38,012 nucleotides of DNA, from NCBI GenBank assembly GCA_016795245.1, contig JAEUIA010000042.1:1-38012 (forward strand), written 5' to 3'. The stretch comes from Planctomycetota bacterium (GTDB taxonomy: Bacteria; Planctomycetota; UBA1135; GCA-002686595). The notes beneath the pieces are model-generated. The model was given only the letters and a program-made list of their open reading frames with translations. It searched no databases and had not been told where the DNA came from. The translations under genes were made by a program, and so were the position numbers. This document shows, piece by piece, positions 23,690 to 31,295 of the stretch (the stretch's first letter is position 1; each line of letters opens with the position of its first letter).

Positions 23690-24724
23690 TCAATTCCAGC
23701 GGAAGAACCGCAGCGCCAGCACGAATGTGACGAGGCCCCACGCGCCGATGATCGCGATGCGCGGGAGTTGCGAGGTCACATCGGCGCCTTCGAGGATCAC
23801 GGCGCGCAACGCGTCGTTCAGAGCGGTCAGCGGCAGGGCCTGGATGAGCGGTTGCACGACATCGGGGAAGCGCTCGGAGGAGAAGAAGACGCCCGAGGTC
23901 ACGAACATCGGCATCATCACCAGGTTCATGAGCCCCGACACGGTCTCGATCTTGCGCGCGCGGCTCGCGACGAGCAGGCCGATCCCGGCGAAGGTGAATG
24001 CGCCCAAGAACGCGAGCGCCATCACGAATGCCCACGAGCCTTGAATCACGAGGTCGAAGACCAGCCAGCCGAAAAAGAGCAACAGGGTCACTTCGCCGAT
24101 CACGAGCACCATGCGCGCCGCGATCGCGGCGGCCATGAAATGACTCTTCTTCATCGGCGTCGCGATCAAGCGCTTGAGCAGCTTGCGCGAGCGCATCTCG
24201 ACGATCACGAAGCCGATGCCCCACAAGCCGCCGCTCATGATGTTCATTCCGAGCAGGCCCGGGATCAGGAAGTCGATGTAGCGCGCGCCCGGTTTCGTGA
24301 CGAGGTCTTCGCGCAGCGATAGCGGATCGACGCGTCCTGCGGCACGTTGCAGCGCGGCATCGACGCGCGCGCGAGCCAGCACGGATTCGGGGCGCGTGGG
24401 GTCGAATTGCAGCGTGGGTTCGGCGGAGGGGACGACGACGATCGCGACCTTGCCGAGGCGCAGCTCGTTCTCGGAGTCGGCGGCGTCGATGAGCTTGACC
24501 TTGAATCCGTCCTTGGCGTCGAACGCGGCCAGAGTCTGCTCGTCGCCCGCGCCGCGCACGATGCCGACGGCGATCTCGTCCGGCGCCTTCTCGCGGAACG
24601 CAATGCCGAGCCCGACGGCCAGGAGGATCGGGAAGCCGAACACCCAGAAGATGACCTCCGGCTGCCGGTAGAAATCGCGCATGCGCGCCAGGAACAGTTG
24701 GTGAAACGGATTGCGGTCACTCAT
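23690..24724 (-). CDS. ABC-2 type transporter permease
   Basis: 344-residue membrane protein with the ABC-2 layout: one N-terminal transmembrane segment (V-I-F-W-V-F-G-F-P-I-L-L-A-V), a soluble domain of about 120 residues, then five hydrophobic segments from about residue 170. The conserved I-P-G-L-L-G-M-N and the loop R-K-L-L-K-R-L-I-A-T-P before the inner segments are typical of DrrB/YadH-like exporters. Its start overlaps the ATPase stop by 8 bases, so it is the membrane half of that exporter. Substrate unknown (drug, lipid or polysaccharide). Confidence 0.88.
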   Translation of the reverse strand: MSDRNPFHQLFLARMRDFYRQPEVIFWVFGFPILLAVGLGIAFREKAPDEIAVGIVRGAGDEQTLAAFDAKDGFKVKLIDAADSENELRLGKVAIVVVPSAEPTLQFDPTRPESVLARARVDAALQRAAGRVDPLSLREDLVTKPGARYIDFLIPGLLGMNIMSGGLWGIGFVIVEMRSRKLLKRLIATPMKKSHFMAAAIAARMVLVIGEVTLLLFFGWLVFDLVIQGSWAFVMALAFLGAFTFAGIGLLVASRARKIETVSGLMNLVMMPMFVTSGVFFSSERFPDVVQPLIQALPLTALNDALRAVILEGADVTSQLPRIAIIGAWGLVTFVLALRFFRWN

Positions 24725-25655
24725 CGCGCAGGTGTCTTCCGGTCAGCGACACGAACACGTCCTCGAGACTCGCGTGGCGCGTCGAGAGGTGCGACAGCTC
24801 GGCTGCGTGCTTGCGCGCGTGATCGAGGAGAGCGGGAATCGTGACGTGCGGTTCAGTCACGGTGAGTTGAATCGCTTCGCCCTCGGGCCGCGCGCCGCGC
24901 ACGGAGGGCAAGGCCAGGTAGGGCGCGAGGTCGGTCGCACGCTCGACGTTCTTGAGCGCGAATTCGACGACGTGGTCGCCGCCGAGCGAACGGATCAATT
25001 CCTGCGGTGAACCCAGCGCGATGACCTTGCCGTGGTCGACGACCGCGACGCGGTCGCACAGGCGCTCGGCCTCGTCCATGTAGTGCGTGGTCAGGATGAT
25101 CGTCCGCCCGCGCTCGCGCAACGAACGAATGATGTCCCACAACTGCCGCCGCGATTGCGGGTCGAGGCCGGTGGTCGGCTCGTCCAGGAACAAGAGTTCC
25201 GGATCGCCGACGAGCGCGACGGCGACCGCGAGGCGCTGGTGTTGTCCGCCCGACAAGTTGGAGACGAGCGCGTCGCGCTTCTCTTCGAGTCCGACGGCCG
25301 CCAGCGCTTCTTCCGGCGGCCGGCCCCTCTGATAGAACGAGCCGAACATCCGGATCGTCTCGAGAACGGTCAGCTTCTCGGCGAATTTCGTCTCCTGGAG
25401 CGAGACACCGATCGCTTCGCGCAAGGCGCTCTCGTCGCGCGCCCAGGTCTTGCCCAACAGTTCGACCGTGCCCGAACTCGGCGCGAGGATGCCTTCGAGG
25501 ATCTCGACCGTCGTCGTCTTGCCCGCGCCGTTCGGCCCCAGCAGGCCGAAACACTCACCGACTCGCACCTCGAGGTCGAGTCCGCGCACCGCCTCGACCG
25601 GCGGTTTCGCCGGATAGGTCTTCTTCAGGTCGCGCACGAGGATGGCGGGGGGCAT
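24717..25655 (-). CDS. ABC-2 transporter ATP-binding protein (DrrA/CcmA-like)
   Basis: 312-residue ATPase with Walker A G-P-N-G-A-G-K-T-T, Q-loop (S-L-Q-E-T), signature N-L-S-G-G-Q-H-Q-R, Walker B L-L-F-L-D-E-P-T-T-G-L-D and switch L-T-T-H-Y-M-D-E-A-E. The Q-H-Q-R after the signature and the 70-residue C-terminal extension fit the DrrA/multidrug exporter group. ATG at 25655 (MPPAILVRDLKK) is selected because it directly precedes the ABC core. No Shine-Dalgarno is present, and a possible -10 sits 9 bases upstream. It is operonic with the permease. Confidence 0.92.
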   Translation of the reverse strand: MPPAILVRDLKKTYPAKPPVEAVRGLDLEVRVGECFGLLGPNGAGKTTTVEILEGILAPSSGTVELLGKTWARDESALREAIGVSLQETKFAEKLTVLETIRMFGSFYQRGRPPEEALAAVGLEEKRDALVSNLSGGQHQRLAVAVALVGDPELLFLDEPTTGLDPQSRRQLWDIIRSLRERGRTIILTTHYMDEAERLCDRVAVVDHGKVIALGSPQELIRSLGGDHVVEFALKNVERATDLAPYLALPSVRGARPEGEAIQLTVTEPHVTIPALLDHARKHAAELSHLSTRHASLEDVFVSLTGRHLRDE

Positions 25656-25664
25656 GGGGCCGAG

Positions 25665-25672
25665 AGAATAGC
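25665..25672 (-). promoter_or_regulatory. Candidate -10 (GCTATTCT) 9 bases before the ABC ATPase start
   Basis: On the minus strand GCTATTCT (25672-25665) ends 9 bases before the ATG at 25655. If used, transcription would start within a few bases of the start codon, giving a leaderless or near-leaderless message. No Shine-Dalgarno is present. Confidence 0.3.
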
Positions 25673-25694
25673 GGCTGGCGAGCGCGTGTTCCGC

Positions 25695-25707
25695 AAACTT
25701 GATTCGG
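25695..25707 (-). repeat. Third copy of the CCGAATCAAG motif
   Basis: Read on the minus strand this is CCGAATCAAGTTT, identical over 13 bases with the copy left of the transposase (18578-18590). The similarity continues as (T/G)CG(G)AACAC. It lies in the 226-base divergent gap between the ABC exporter and the sialidase-like gene. Confidence 0.45.
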
Positions 25708-25881
25708 CAGAGTTCCGAATTTTGGGGCGGGGCGATCCGATCGGGCTCGCGAGTTCTACGGCAGGTCGAAGGGACAGCGAGGGTGCCGTGTTCCTGTCGG
25801 CTAGTATGCAGTGAGATCGCGAACGCACTTCGTCGGGGACGCCGTTGTGTGATTCTGTGAAGGAGAAGTAGGCTTGGTCGC

Positions 25882-27042
25882 GTGCTCCTCGCTCCGCTCC
25901 TCACGCTGCTCGTTCAGGCGCCGACCGCACCGCGCGCCGTCGAAACTCCGCCGTGGATCGTCGTGCACAGCGAACCCTCCGTGGATTTCGCCGGGCTCGG
26001 CTCTCCGCAGTTGGTCTTGCTTCCGAGTGGCGAATACGTGGCCGGCTTCACGTACGTGGGCCACCACGGCACCAGCGCCGGGCTGATGCTCGCGCACTCC
26101 GTGAACCGCGGACTCACGTGGACCGCGGGCGACACCGTCAAGGGCTCAGGCGACGCGTCGCTGTTCGTGCACGACAAATTCTTGTGGGCCATGGGCATCG
26201 ATGGGGGCTTGTCGGCTGTGAGTGGGCAGGCTGTCATCCGCCGTTCGAGCGATGGTGGACGCACATGGACGCAACCGACCGACGAGGCACATGGACTTCT
26301 GCGCGGCAAAGAGTCGATCGGGTCGGACCAGGGTGCATTCGTCGTTCACGGCGAGCGCGTGTGGCGACCGTTCCTGCGCAACACTTATGGAGAAGACAGC
26401 GGAGCGCGCCTGTACGTGCGCGTGGCCAGCGCGAGTCTGAAGTCGGACTGGCTGGATGCCGCGAGTTGGCGCTGGAGCGACGAGTTCGAGTCCAAGATGG
26501 GCGAGGAGCACCTCGCGAACGGCGGCATCCAACTCGGCGCGCTGACGGCGGATCAACTCATGCTCTTCCTCGGCCGGCAGAGCTCAACGCTCCCCGTGCT
26601 CGATGTGGATCCCGAGGGGTGGCGGCTCTCGCCGCACAAGGGAAAGTCTCAGGCCCGTCTACCCGTGAACGCCTGCAGTTCGCGCATCGCACGCGACGCG
26701 CAGAGCGGGCGCTTCCTCGCGCTGATCCACGCCGACACGATGGACACCTACGATCCGCGCACGCGCTCGGCGCGCAGCCTGCTCGTGCTGTGGGACTCGC
26801 TCGATCTCGTCACCTGGGAATTGAAGGGCATTCTGCTCCAGGATGTCGCGCGCGATCACTACGACTTCGGGAGCGCGGATTGGGCCGTGGACGGCGACGA
26901 CTTGCTCGTACTCGCACAGCTGAGGAGCCTGCGAGAGGATGAGAAGGACACTTGCGAGAAGCTGGTGTTCTTGCGCGTGCCCGACTTCCGAACGCGCACG
27001 GCGGACTCTCCGGCACTGTGGGGATCCGCGGCTCCGCGCTAG
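25882..27042 (+). CDS. Exported sialidase-like (BNR/Asp-box) propeller protein
   Basis: 386-residue protein with a short signal peptide (L-L-A-P-L-L-T-L-L-V-Q-A-P-T-A) and a neuraminidase-type propeller. A clear Asp-box S-S-D-G-G-R-T-W lies near residues 121-128, and a degenerate one, V-N-R-G-L-T-W-T, near 74-81. Planctomycetes often use such proteins as glycan-active hydrolases or binders, but the sialidase Arg triad is not obvious, so enzyme activity is uncertain. GTG at 25882 is assumed; an AAGGAG site lies upstream but at long spacing (about 15 bases). The stop TAG is also part of the candidate -10 of the next gene. Confidence 0.7.
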   Translation: MLLAPLLTLLVQAPTAPRAVETPPWIVVHSEPSVDFAGLGSPQLVLLPSGEYVAGFTYVGHHGTSAGLMLAHSVNRGLTWTAGDTVKGSGDASLFVHDKFLWAMGIDGGLSAVSGQAVIRRSSDGGRTWTQPTDEAHGLLRGKESIGSDQGAFVVHGERVWRPFLRNTYGEDSGARLYVRVASASLKSDWLDAASWRWSDEFESKMGEEHLANGGIQLGALTADQLMLFLGRQSSTLPVLDVDPEGWRLSPHKGKSQARLPVNACSSRIARDAQSGRFLALIHADTMDTYDPRTRSARSLLVLWDSLDLVTWELKGILLQDVARDHYDFGSADWAVDGDDLLVLAQLRSLREDEKDTCEKLVFLRVPDFRTRTADSPALWGSAAPR

Positions 27043-27045
27043 ACT
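27038..27045 (+). promoter_or_regulatory. Candidate -10 (GCTAGACT) for dihydropyrimidinase
   Basis: GCTAGACT overlaps the stop codon of the sialidase-like gene and ends 39 bases before the ATG at 27085. The identical octamer lies upstream of the aminotransferase gene of the same pathway (29874-29881), which suggests common control. No clear -35. Confidence 0.35.
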
Positions 27046-27084
27046 CCAGTGCTCAGTCCCCCGGAGGCACTCGCAACGCGCACC

Positions 27085-28458
27085 ATGAAAACCCTCATCC
27101 AAAACGGAACGATAGTCACCGCCACCGACCGCTACGAAGCGGACATCTTCATCGACGGCGGTGTCGTCACCACGATCGGCAAGAACTTGAAGGTCGCGGC
27201 CGACAAGACGCTCGACGCCAAGGGCAAGTACGTGCTGCCTGGCGGCATCGACGTGCACACGCACCTCGACATGCCCTTCGGCGGCGCCTTTTCAGTCGAC
27301 GATTTCCAGACCGGCACGATCGCGGCGGCGTTCGGAGGCACGACCTGCATCGTCGATTTTGCGATCCAGGAGCGCGGGCATTCGTTGCGGCACGCGTGGG
27401 AGACGTGGATGGCGAAAGCCGAGGGCAAGGCCGCGATCGACTACGGCTTCCACATGATCATGCGCGAGTCGACGCCGGAATTGCGCGAAGAGATGGGCGC
27501 GATGGTCAAAGAGGGCGTGACGTCCTTCAAATTGTTCATGGCGTATCCGGGTGTGTTCTATCTGGACGACGCGTCGATCTTCCGCACGATGCAGCGTTCG
27601 GGCGAGATCGGCGCCACGATCTGCATGCACGCCGAGAACGGTCCGGTCATCGACGTGTTGATCGAGCAGGCGCGCGCCAAGGGTCACAAAGCGCCCAAGT
27701 GGCACGCGTTGACGCGGCCCGCGCGGCTCGAAGCGGAAGCGACCTACCGCGCCATCTGCCTCGCCGAAGTGGCCGACGTGCCGGTGTACATCGTGCACTT
27801 GTCGGCGGCCGAAGCGCTCGAACAGGTGACTGCCGCGCGCGACCGCGGGTTGCCGGCCTTCGCTGAAACGTGTCCGCAGTACCTGTTCCTCAGCTACGAC
27901 AACTACGAAGAGCCCGGTTTCGACGGCGCGAAGTACGTGATGAGCCCGCCCTTGCGCGACAAGGCCAAGCAAAAGGACCTGTGGCGCGGCCTCAAGTTCA
28001 ACGACCTGCAAACCGTCGCCACCGACCACTGCCCGTTCTGCATGAAGGACGAGAAGCAGATCGGCAAAGACGACTTCAGCAAGATCCCGAACGGCGCGCC
28101 CGGCATCGAGACGCGCATGAGCTTGATGTACGACGGCGGCGTGCTGGCCGGAAACATCACGCTCGAACGCTTCGTCGAAGTCACCTCCACGTCTCCGGCC
28201 AAGATCTTCGGCCTGTTCCCCAAGAAGGGCACGATCGCCGTCGGCAGCGACGCCGACATCGTCCTCTTCGATCCCGCCGGCTCGACGACCTGGAGCGCCA
28301 AGACGCACCACATGAACGTCGACTACAACCCCTACGAAGGCCGCGTGTGCAAGGGCGCGGTCGACACCGTGCTCTCGCGCGGCGAAGTCATCATCGAAAA
28401 GAAACTCTTCGTCGGTCGCGCCGGTCGCGGCGAGTACGTGAAGCGCAAGGCGCGCTGA
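27085..28458 (+). CDS. Dihydropyrimidinase (D-hydantoinase family)
   Basis: 457-residue cyclic amidohydrolase that opens dihydrouracil/dihydrothymine to N-carbamoyl-beta-amino acids. The binuclear zinc site is complete: His58/His60 (D-V-H-T-H), carboxylated Lys149 (S-F-K-L-F-M-A-Y), His182 (M-H-A-E-N-G), His238 (V-H-L-S) and Asp314 (A-T-D-H-C-P-F). Tyr153 in F-M-A-Y-P-G fits the substrate-binding Tyr of the family. Length is normal. ATG at 27085 is preferred over a GTG at 27049, because the candidate promoter would place the transcript start near 27052. The nuclease-like gene follows after 13 bases. Confidence 0.95.
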   Translation: MKTLIQNGTIVTATDRYEADIFIDGGVVTTIGKNLKVAADKTLDAKGKYVLPGGIDVHTHLDMPFGGAFSVDDFQTGTIAAAFGGTTCIVDFAIQERGHSLRHAWETWMAKAEGKAAIDYGFHMIMRESTPELREEMGAMVKEGVTSFKLFMAYPGVFYLDDASIFRTMQRSGEIGATICMHAENGPVIDVLIEQARAKGHKAPKWHALTRPARLEAEATYRAICLAEVADVPVYIVHLSAAEALEQVTAARDRGLPAFAETCPQYLFLSYDNYEEPGFDGAKYVMSPPLRDKAKQKDLWRGLKFNDLQTVATDHCPFCMKDEKQIGKDDFSKIPNGAPGIETRMSLMYDGGVLAGNITLERFVEVTSTSPAKIFGLFPKKGTIAVGSDADIVLFDPAGSTTWSAKTHHMNVDYNPYEGRVCKGAVDTVLSRGEVIIEKKLFVGRAGRGEYVKRKAR

Positions 28459-28471
28459 GTTCCCGGGCGCG

Positions 28472-29452
28472 ATGGAGTTCTCGGACAGTGAGCTCGATAG
28501 CTTCAACGCGGTCTATGAGCGCGATATCGATATCGCACTCGTAGTGGCTCTTCGTGCATCGGCTGCCGTGCGAGGCCTGTTCGCTGGTGCAATGGGTTCC
28601 GCGGCGACCAACCTCGTCAACGTTCGAAATTCAGTGCCGACACCGGACGGTCGGGAAGCTGACATCGAACTCGTACTCGCCTCCCATACGGGAAGTGTGA
28701 CCATTGAGATCGAAAACAAGCTCGATGCGTCCTTCCAGTCAGAACAGGTCGAGTCGTACTTGAAGCGCGCCATGGATGCGAAGTCATTCGCCATTCTGGT
28801 GGCACCACATCAGTACCTCGCGGCTTCTCAGGTCTCTGCAACGAGGTTTCACGGGACCGTGCGATATGAGGATGTTCGTGACACACTGCTCGCGGACGGC
28901 AACTGGGGTCGCTCGATCGCATTGCTGCTTGAGCACGCGATCAGACAACACAGACGCGGAGGGCGAATGAGCCCAGACAGTCTGCCCCGCAGCCAATTCT
29001 TCAATGCGTTCGCTGAACTCGGGGCCAACTCGGGCTTGCCGTCCATTCCTGACAGACCTCGCAAGGCGGGGGCCGGGTTCCTTTGGTATCCCCGCGATGT
29101 GGGATTGACTCAAGTGCGGGGATGGAAGCTCCCAAATGGTGCGCATGGTGCCTGGCTCAGCGCCAAGTTCGAGCATGGGTCGGCCGACATCGAGTTGACA
29201 GGCATTCGAAGTCTCGTGGACCTTGCCGCCGTGAGGCAGATCGCACTCGAGACCGGGATGGATCTGGAGATCGACAAGATTTCCCTACGCTTCAAGACAG
29301 CTGCACCGCGCCTGAATCCTGACGAGCCGCTCGAACGACAAAGTGTGGAGGCGCGTCATTTCGTTCAGAGGGTGCTCGAAGCGCGGGCCTGGTGGGAATC
29401 CAAGGGTCGCCGCAGTATCGAGGCTTGTCTGCTACCCAGCGCCGCCAGATGA
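28472..29452 (+). CDS. PD-(D/E)XK nuclease-like protein
   Basis: 326-residue protein. The N-terminal 130 residues show a PD-(D/E)XK core: Glu16 on helix 1, Asp64 (E-A-D-I-E-L), then Glu81-Asn-Lys83 in I-E-I-E-N-K-L-D, and a Q-x-x-x-Y helix (E-Q-V-E-S-Y-L). This E-N-K-x-D-A-x-x-Q spacing resembles the PDDEXK_4 group of restriction- or defence-linked nucleases. The remaining 190 residues are unrecognised and may bind DNA or a partner. Codon third positions look less GC-rich than in its neighbours, which hints at later acquisition. It follows dihydropyrimidinase by 13 bases, so it is probably read from the same transcript. Confidence 0.65.
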   Translation: MEFSDSELDSFNAVYERDIDIALVVALRASAAVRGLFAGAMGSAATNLVNVRNSVPTPDGREADIELVLASHTGSVTIEIENKLDASFQSEQVESYLKRAMDAKSFAILVAPHQYLAASQVSATRFHGTVRYEDVRDTLLADGNWGRSIALLLEHAIRQHRRGGRMSPDSLPRSQFFNAFAELGANSGLPSIPDRPRKAGAGFLWYPRDVGLTQVRGWKLPNGAHGAWLSAKFEHGSADIELTGIRSLVDLAAVRQIALETGMDLEIDKISLRFKTAAPRLNPDEPLERQSVEARHFVQRVLEARAWWESKGRRSIEACLLPSAAR

Positions 29453-29491
29453 ATGTCGATCGTCGAACAGGGAGTCCGCAACGCGCCGGGG

Positions 29492-29731
29492 TCATTTCGA
29501 TTGTTTCCGAAACAGGTGTCGCGCCCCGCGCGGTAACTCGACCAGTACGAAAAACGAGCTCGGGTAGAGGTAGTCCTCGTCCGATTCGTCGATGACGCGC
29601 ACCAAGCCGTGCTTCGCGGCGTCTGCGTCCCTCAGGACTCGATACACCTTGCGCACTTCGAGGGATGCGGGGTGGCTGCGGTTCTTCACACACATGGCGT
29701 AGGTCTGCTGCTTTCTCGTGAGCTTCTTCAT
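29492..29731 (-). CDS. Conserved small protein (79 residues)
   Basis: Basic N-terminus (M-K-K-L-T-R-K-Q-Q) followed by Y-A-M-C-V-K-N, L-E-V-R-K-V-Y-R-V-L, H-G-L-V-R-V-I-D-E-S-D-E-D-Y-L-Y-P and F-F-V-L-V-E-L-P. This small, beta-rich layout matches orphan small proteins I recall from many bacterial genomes; no function is assigned. ATG at 29731 has no Shine-Dalgarno. It is convergent with the nuclease-like gene and divergent from the aminotransferase. Confidence 0.7.
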   Translation of the reverse strand: MKKLTRKQQTYAMCVKNRSHPASLEVRKVYRVLRDADAAKHGLVRVIDESDEDYLYPSSFFVLVELPRGARHLFRKQSK

Positions 29732-29873
29732 GGGTAAGTAGGCCAGTCCCGAAGCTGTGTTGTTGCGCCCCGGCGACATGAGCGCAGCGAACCTATTCAG
29801 CCCAAATCCGGGCCGCCAATCGAATTTGTCGGCGAAGGCCGCTTGCAGGTTATGGGCCGTACCGAGACCGTCA

Positions 29874-29881
29874 GCTAGACT
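29874..29881 (+). promoter_or_regulatory. Candidate -10 (GCTAGACT) for the aminotransferase-preT operon
   Basis: GCTAGACT ends 55 bases before the ATG at 29937, in the 205-base divergent gap. It is the exact octamer found upstream of dihydropyrimidinase. No -35 hexamer at standard spacing. Confidence 0.35.
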
Positions 29882-29936
29882 CGCCGGCCACGGACCGGCT
29901 CGCCGCCGGCCGGCAACACCAGGGAATCGAATCCAA

Positions 29937-31295
29937 ATGACACACGCACCGTCCGACAAGCTGAAGTCCGGTGGGGGAGCCGCAACGCGGACGCAACTCG
30001 ACGCCGCCGCGATCCGCGCCAAGGAGAAGGAATTCCTGTTCCCGTCGGTGGCGCACTACTACCAGGAGCCGATCGTGCTCACCGACGGCAAAGGGTCGCG
30101 CTTGAAGGACATCGACGGGCGTGAGTACCTCGATTTCTTCGGCGGCATCCTCACGGTGTCCGTCGGGCACGGGAACGAGCGCGTGAACGGCGCGCTCAAG
30201 GCGCAGATCGATCGGCTGGGGCACGTGTCGACGCTCTACCCGACGCTGCCGATGGTCGAACTGGCCGAGACACTCGCGCGCATCACGCCGGGGCCGTTGA
30301 AGAAGAGCTACTTCCTCGCCTCGGGCACCGAGGCGGACGAGACGGCGGTCATGTTGGCGCAGGTCTACACCGGGGCTCTCGAGATCATCGCGTTGCGACA
30401 CGGCTATTCGGGTCGCTCGATGCTGGCGCAATCATTGACCGCGCATTCGCCCTACCGCGCCGTGCCGACGCAGATCGCGGCGATCAAGCACGCGCTGTCG
30501 CCGTACTGCTACCGCTGTCCGCTGGGCCTGAAGTACCCCTCGTGCAAGATCAAGTGCGCGACCGACCTCGAGGAGTTGATCCAAACCACGACCACCGGCA
30601 AGATCGCGGGCTTCCTCGCCGAACCGATCCAAGGCGTCGGCGGTTTCATCACGCCGCCGCCCGAGTACTTCAAGATCGCGGTCGACATCGTGCGCAAGTA
30701 CGGCGGCATCTTCATCTGCGACGAGGTCCAGACCGGCTTCGGCCGCACGGGCAAGCACATGTTCGGCATCGAGCACTGGGGCGTGCAGCCCGACGTGATG
30801 ACGATGGCGAAGGGCATCGCCAACGGCATGCCGCTCGCGGCTTGCATCGCGACGCCCGAGGTCGCCGACGCGTTTAAGAAGTCGCAGATCTCGACCTTCG
30901 GCGGCAATCCGCTCTCGTGCGTCGCAGCGACCGCGACGATCGGCGAGATCGAGGACCACAAGCTCGTGCAGAACGCCGAAGTCCAAGGCAAGCGCCTGCG
31001 CGACGGGCTCGAAGCGCTGCAGAAGCGCCACCCCAAACTGATCGGCGACGTGCGCGGCAAGGGTCTCATGCAGGCGCTCGAACTGGTAGTCGACGAAACG
31101 AGCGGCGACCGCACGCCCAACACCGCCGCGACCCTGCGCCTCTTCGAAGAGACGAAGAAGCGCGGCCTCTTGATCGGCAAGGGCGGCCTGTACGGCAACT
31201 CGATCCGCATCGCGCCGGCCTTGAACGTCACGACCGGCGACGTGGATGAAGCGTTGCGCATCCTGGGCGAGTCTCTCGCTGCGACCACCGCATGA
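29937..31295 (+). CDS. Class III aminotransferase (AGXT2-like, beta-alanine/alanine-glyoxylate type)
   Basis: 452-residue PLP enzyme. PLP lysine Lys292 (T-M-A-K-G-I-A-N-G-M-P-L) and Asp262 (C-D-E-V-Q-T-G-F-G-R-T-G) are in place, as is the A-S-G-T-E-A-D-E-T-A phosphate-binding loop. The Cys-rich C-Y-R-C-P-L-G-L-K-Y-P-S-C-K-I-K-C (191-207) is a hallmark of the AGXT2-like branch. Members transaminate beta-alanine, beta-aminoisobutyrate, alanine or glyoxylate. Sitting directly before preT, it most likely turns beta-alanine into malonate semialdehyde for MmsA. The start at 29937 avoids an upstream extension that covers the promoter; its stop overlaps the preT start (ATGA). Confidence 0.92.
   Translation: MTHAPSDKLKSGGGAATRTQLDAAAIRAKEKEFLFPSVAHYYQEPIVLTDGKGSRLKDIDGREYLDFFGGILTVSVGHGNERVNGALKAQIDRLGHVSTLYPTLPMVELAETLARITPGPLKKSYFLASGTEADETAVMLAQVYTGALEIIALRHGYSGRSMLAQSLTAHSPYRAVPTQIAAIKHALSPYCYRCPLGLKYPSCKIKCATDLEELIQTTTTGKIAGFLAEPIQGVGGFITPPPEYFKIAVDIVRKYGGIFICDEVQTGFGRTGKHMFGIEHWGVQPDVMTMAKGIANGMPLAACIATPEVADAFKKSQISTFGGNPLSCVAATATIGEIEDHKLVQNAEVQGKRLRDGLEALQKRHPKLIGDVRGKGLMQALELVVDETSGDRTPNTAATLRLFEETKKRGLLIGKGGLYGNSIRIAPALNVTTGDVDEALRILGESLAATTA

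Noticed and set aside
25882..27042. Confident call of an active sialidase
   Set aside because: Only one good Asp-box is seen and the Arg triad/Tyr-Glu pair cannot be placed, so only a sialidase-like fold is claimed.
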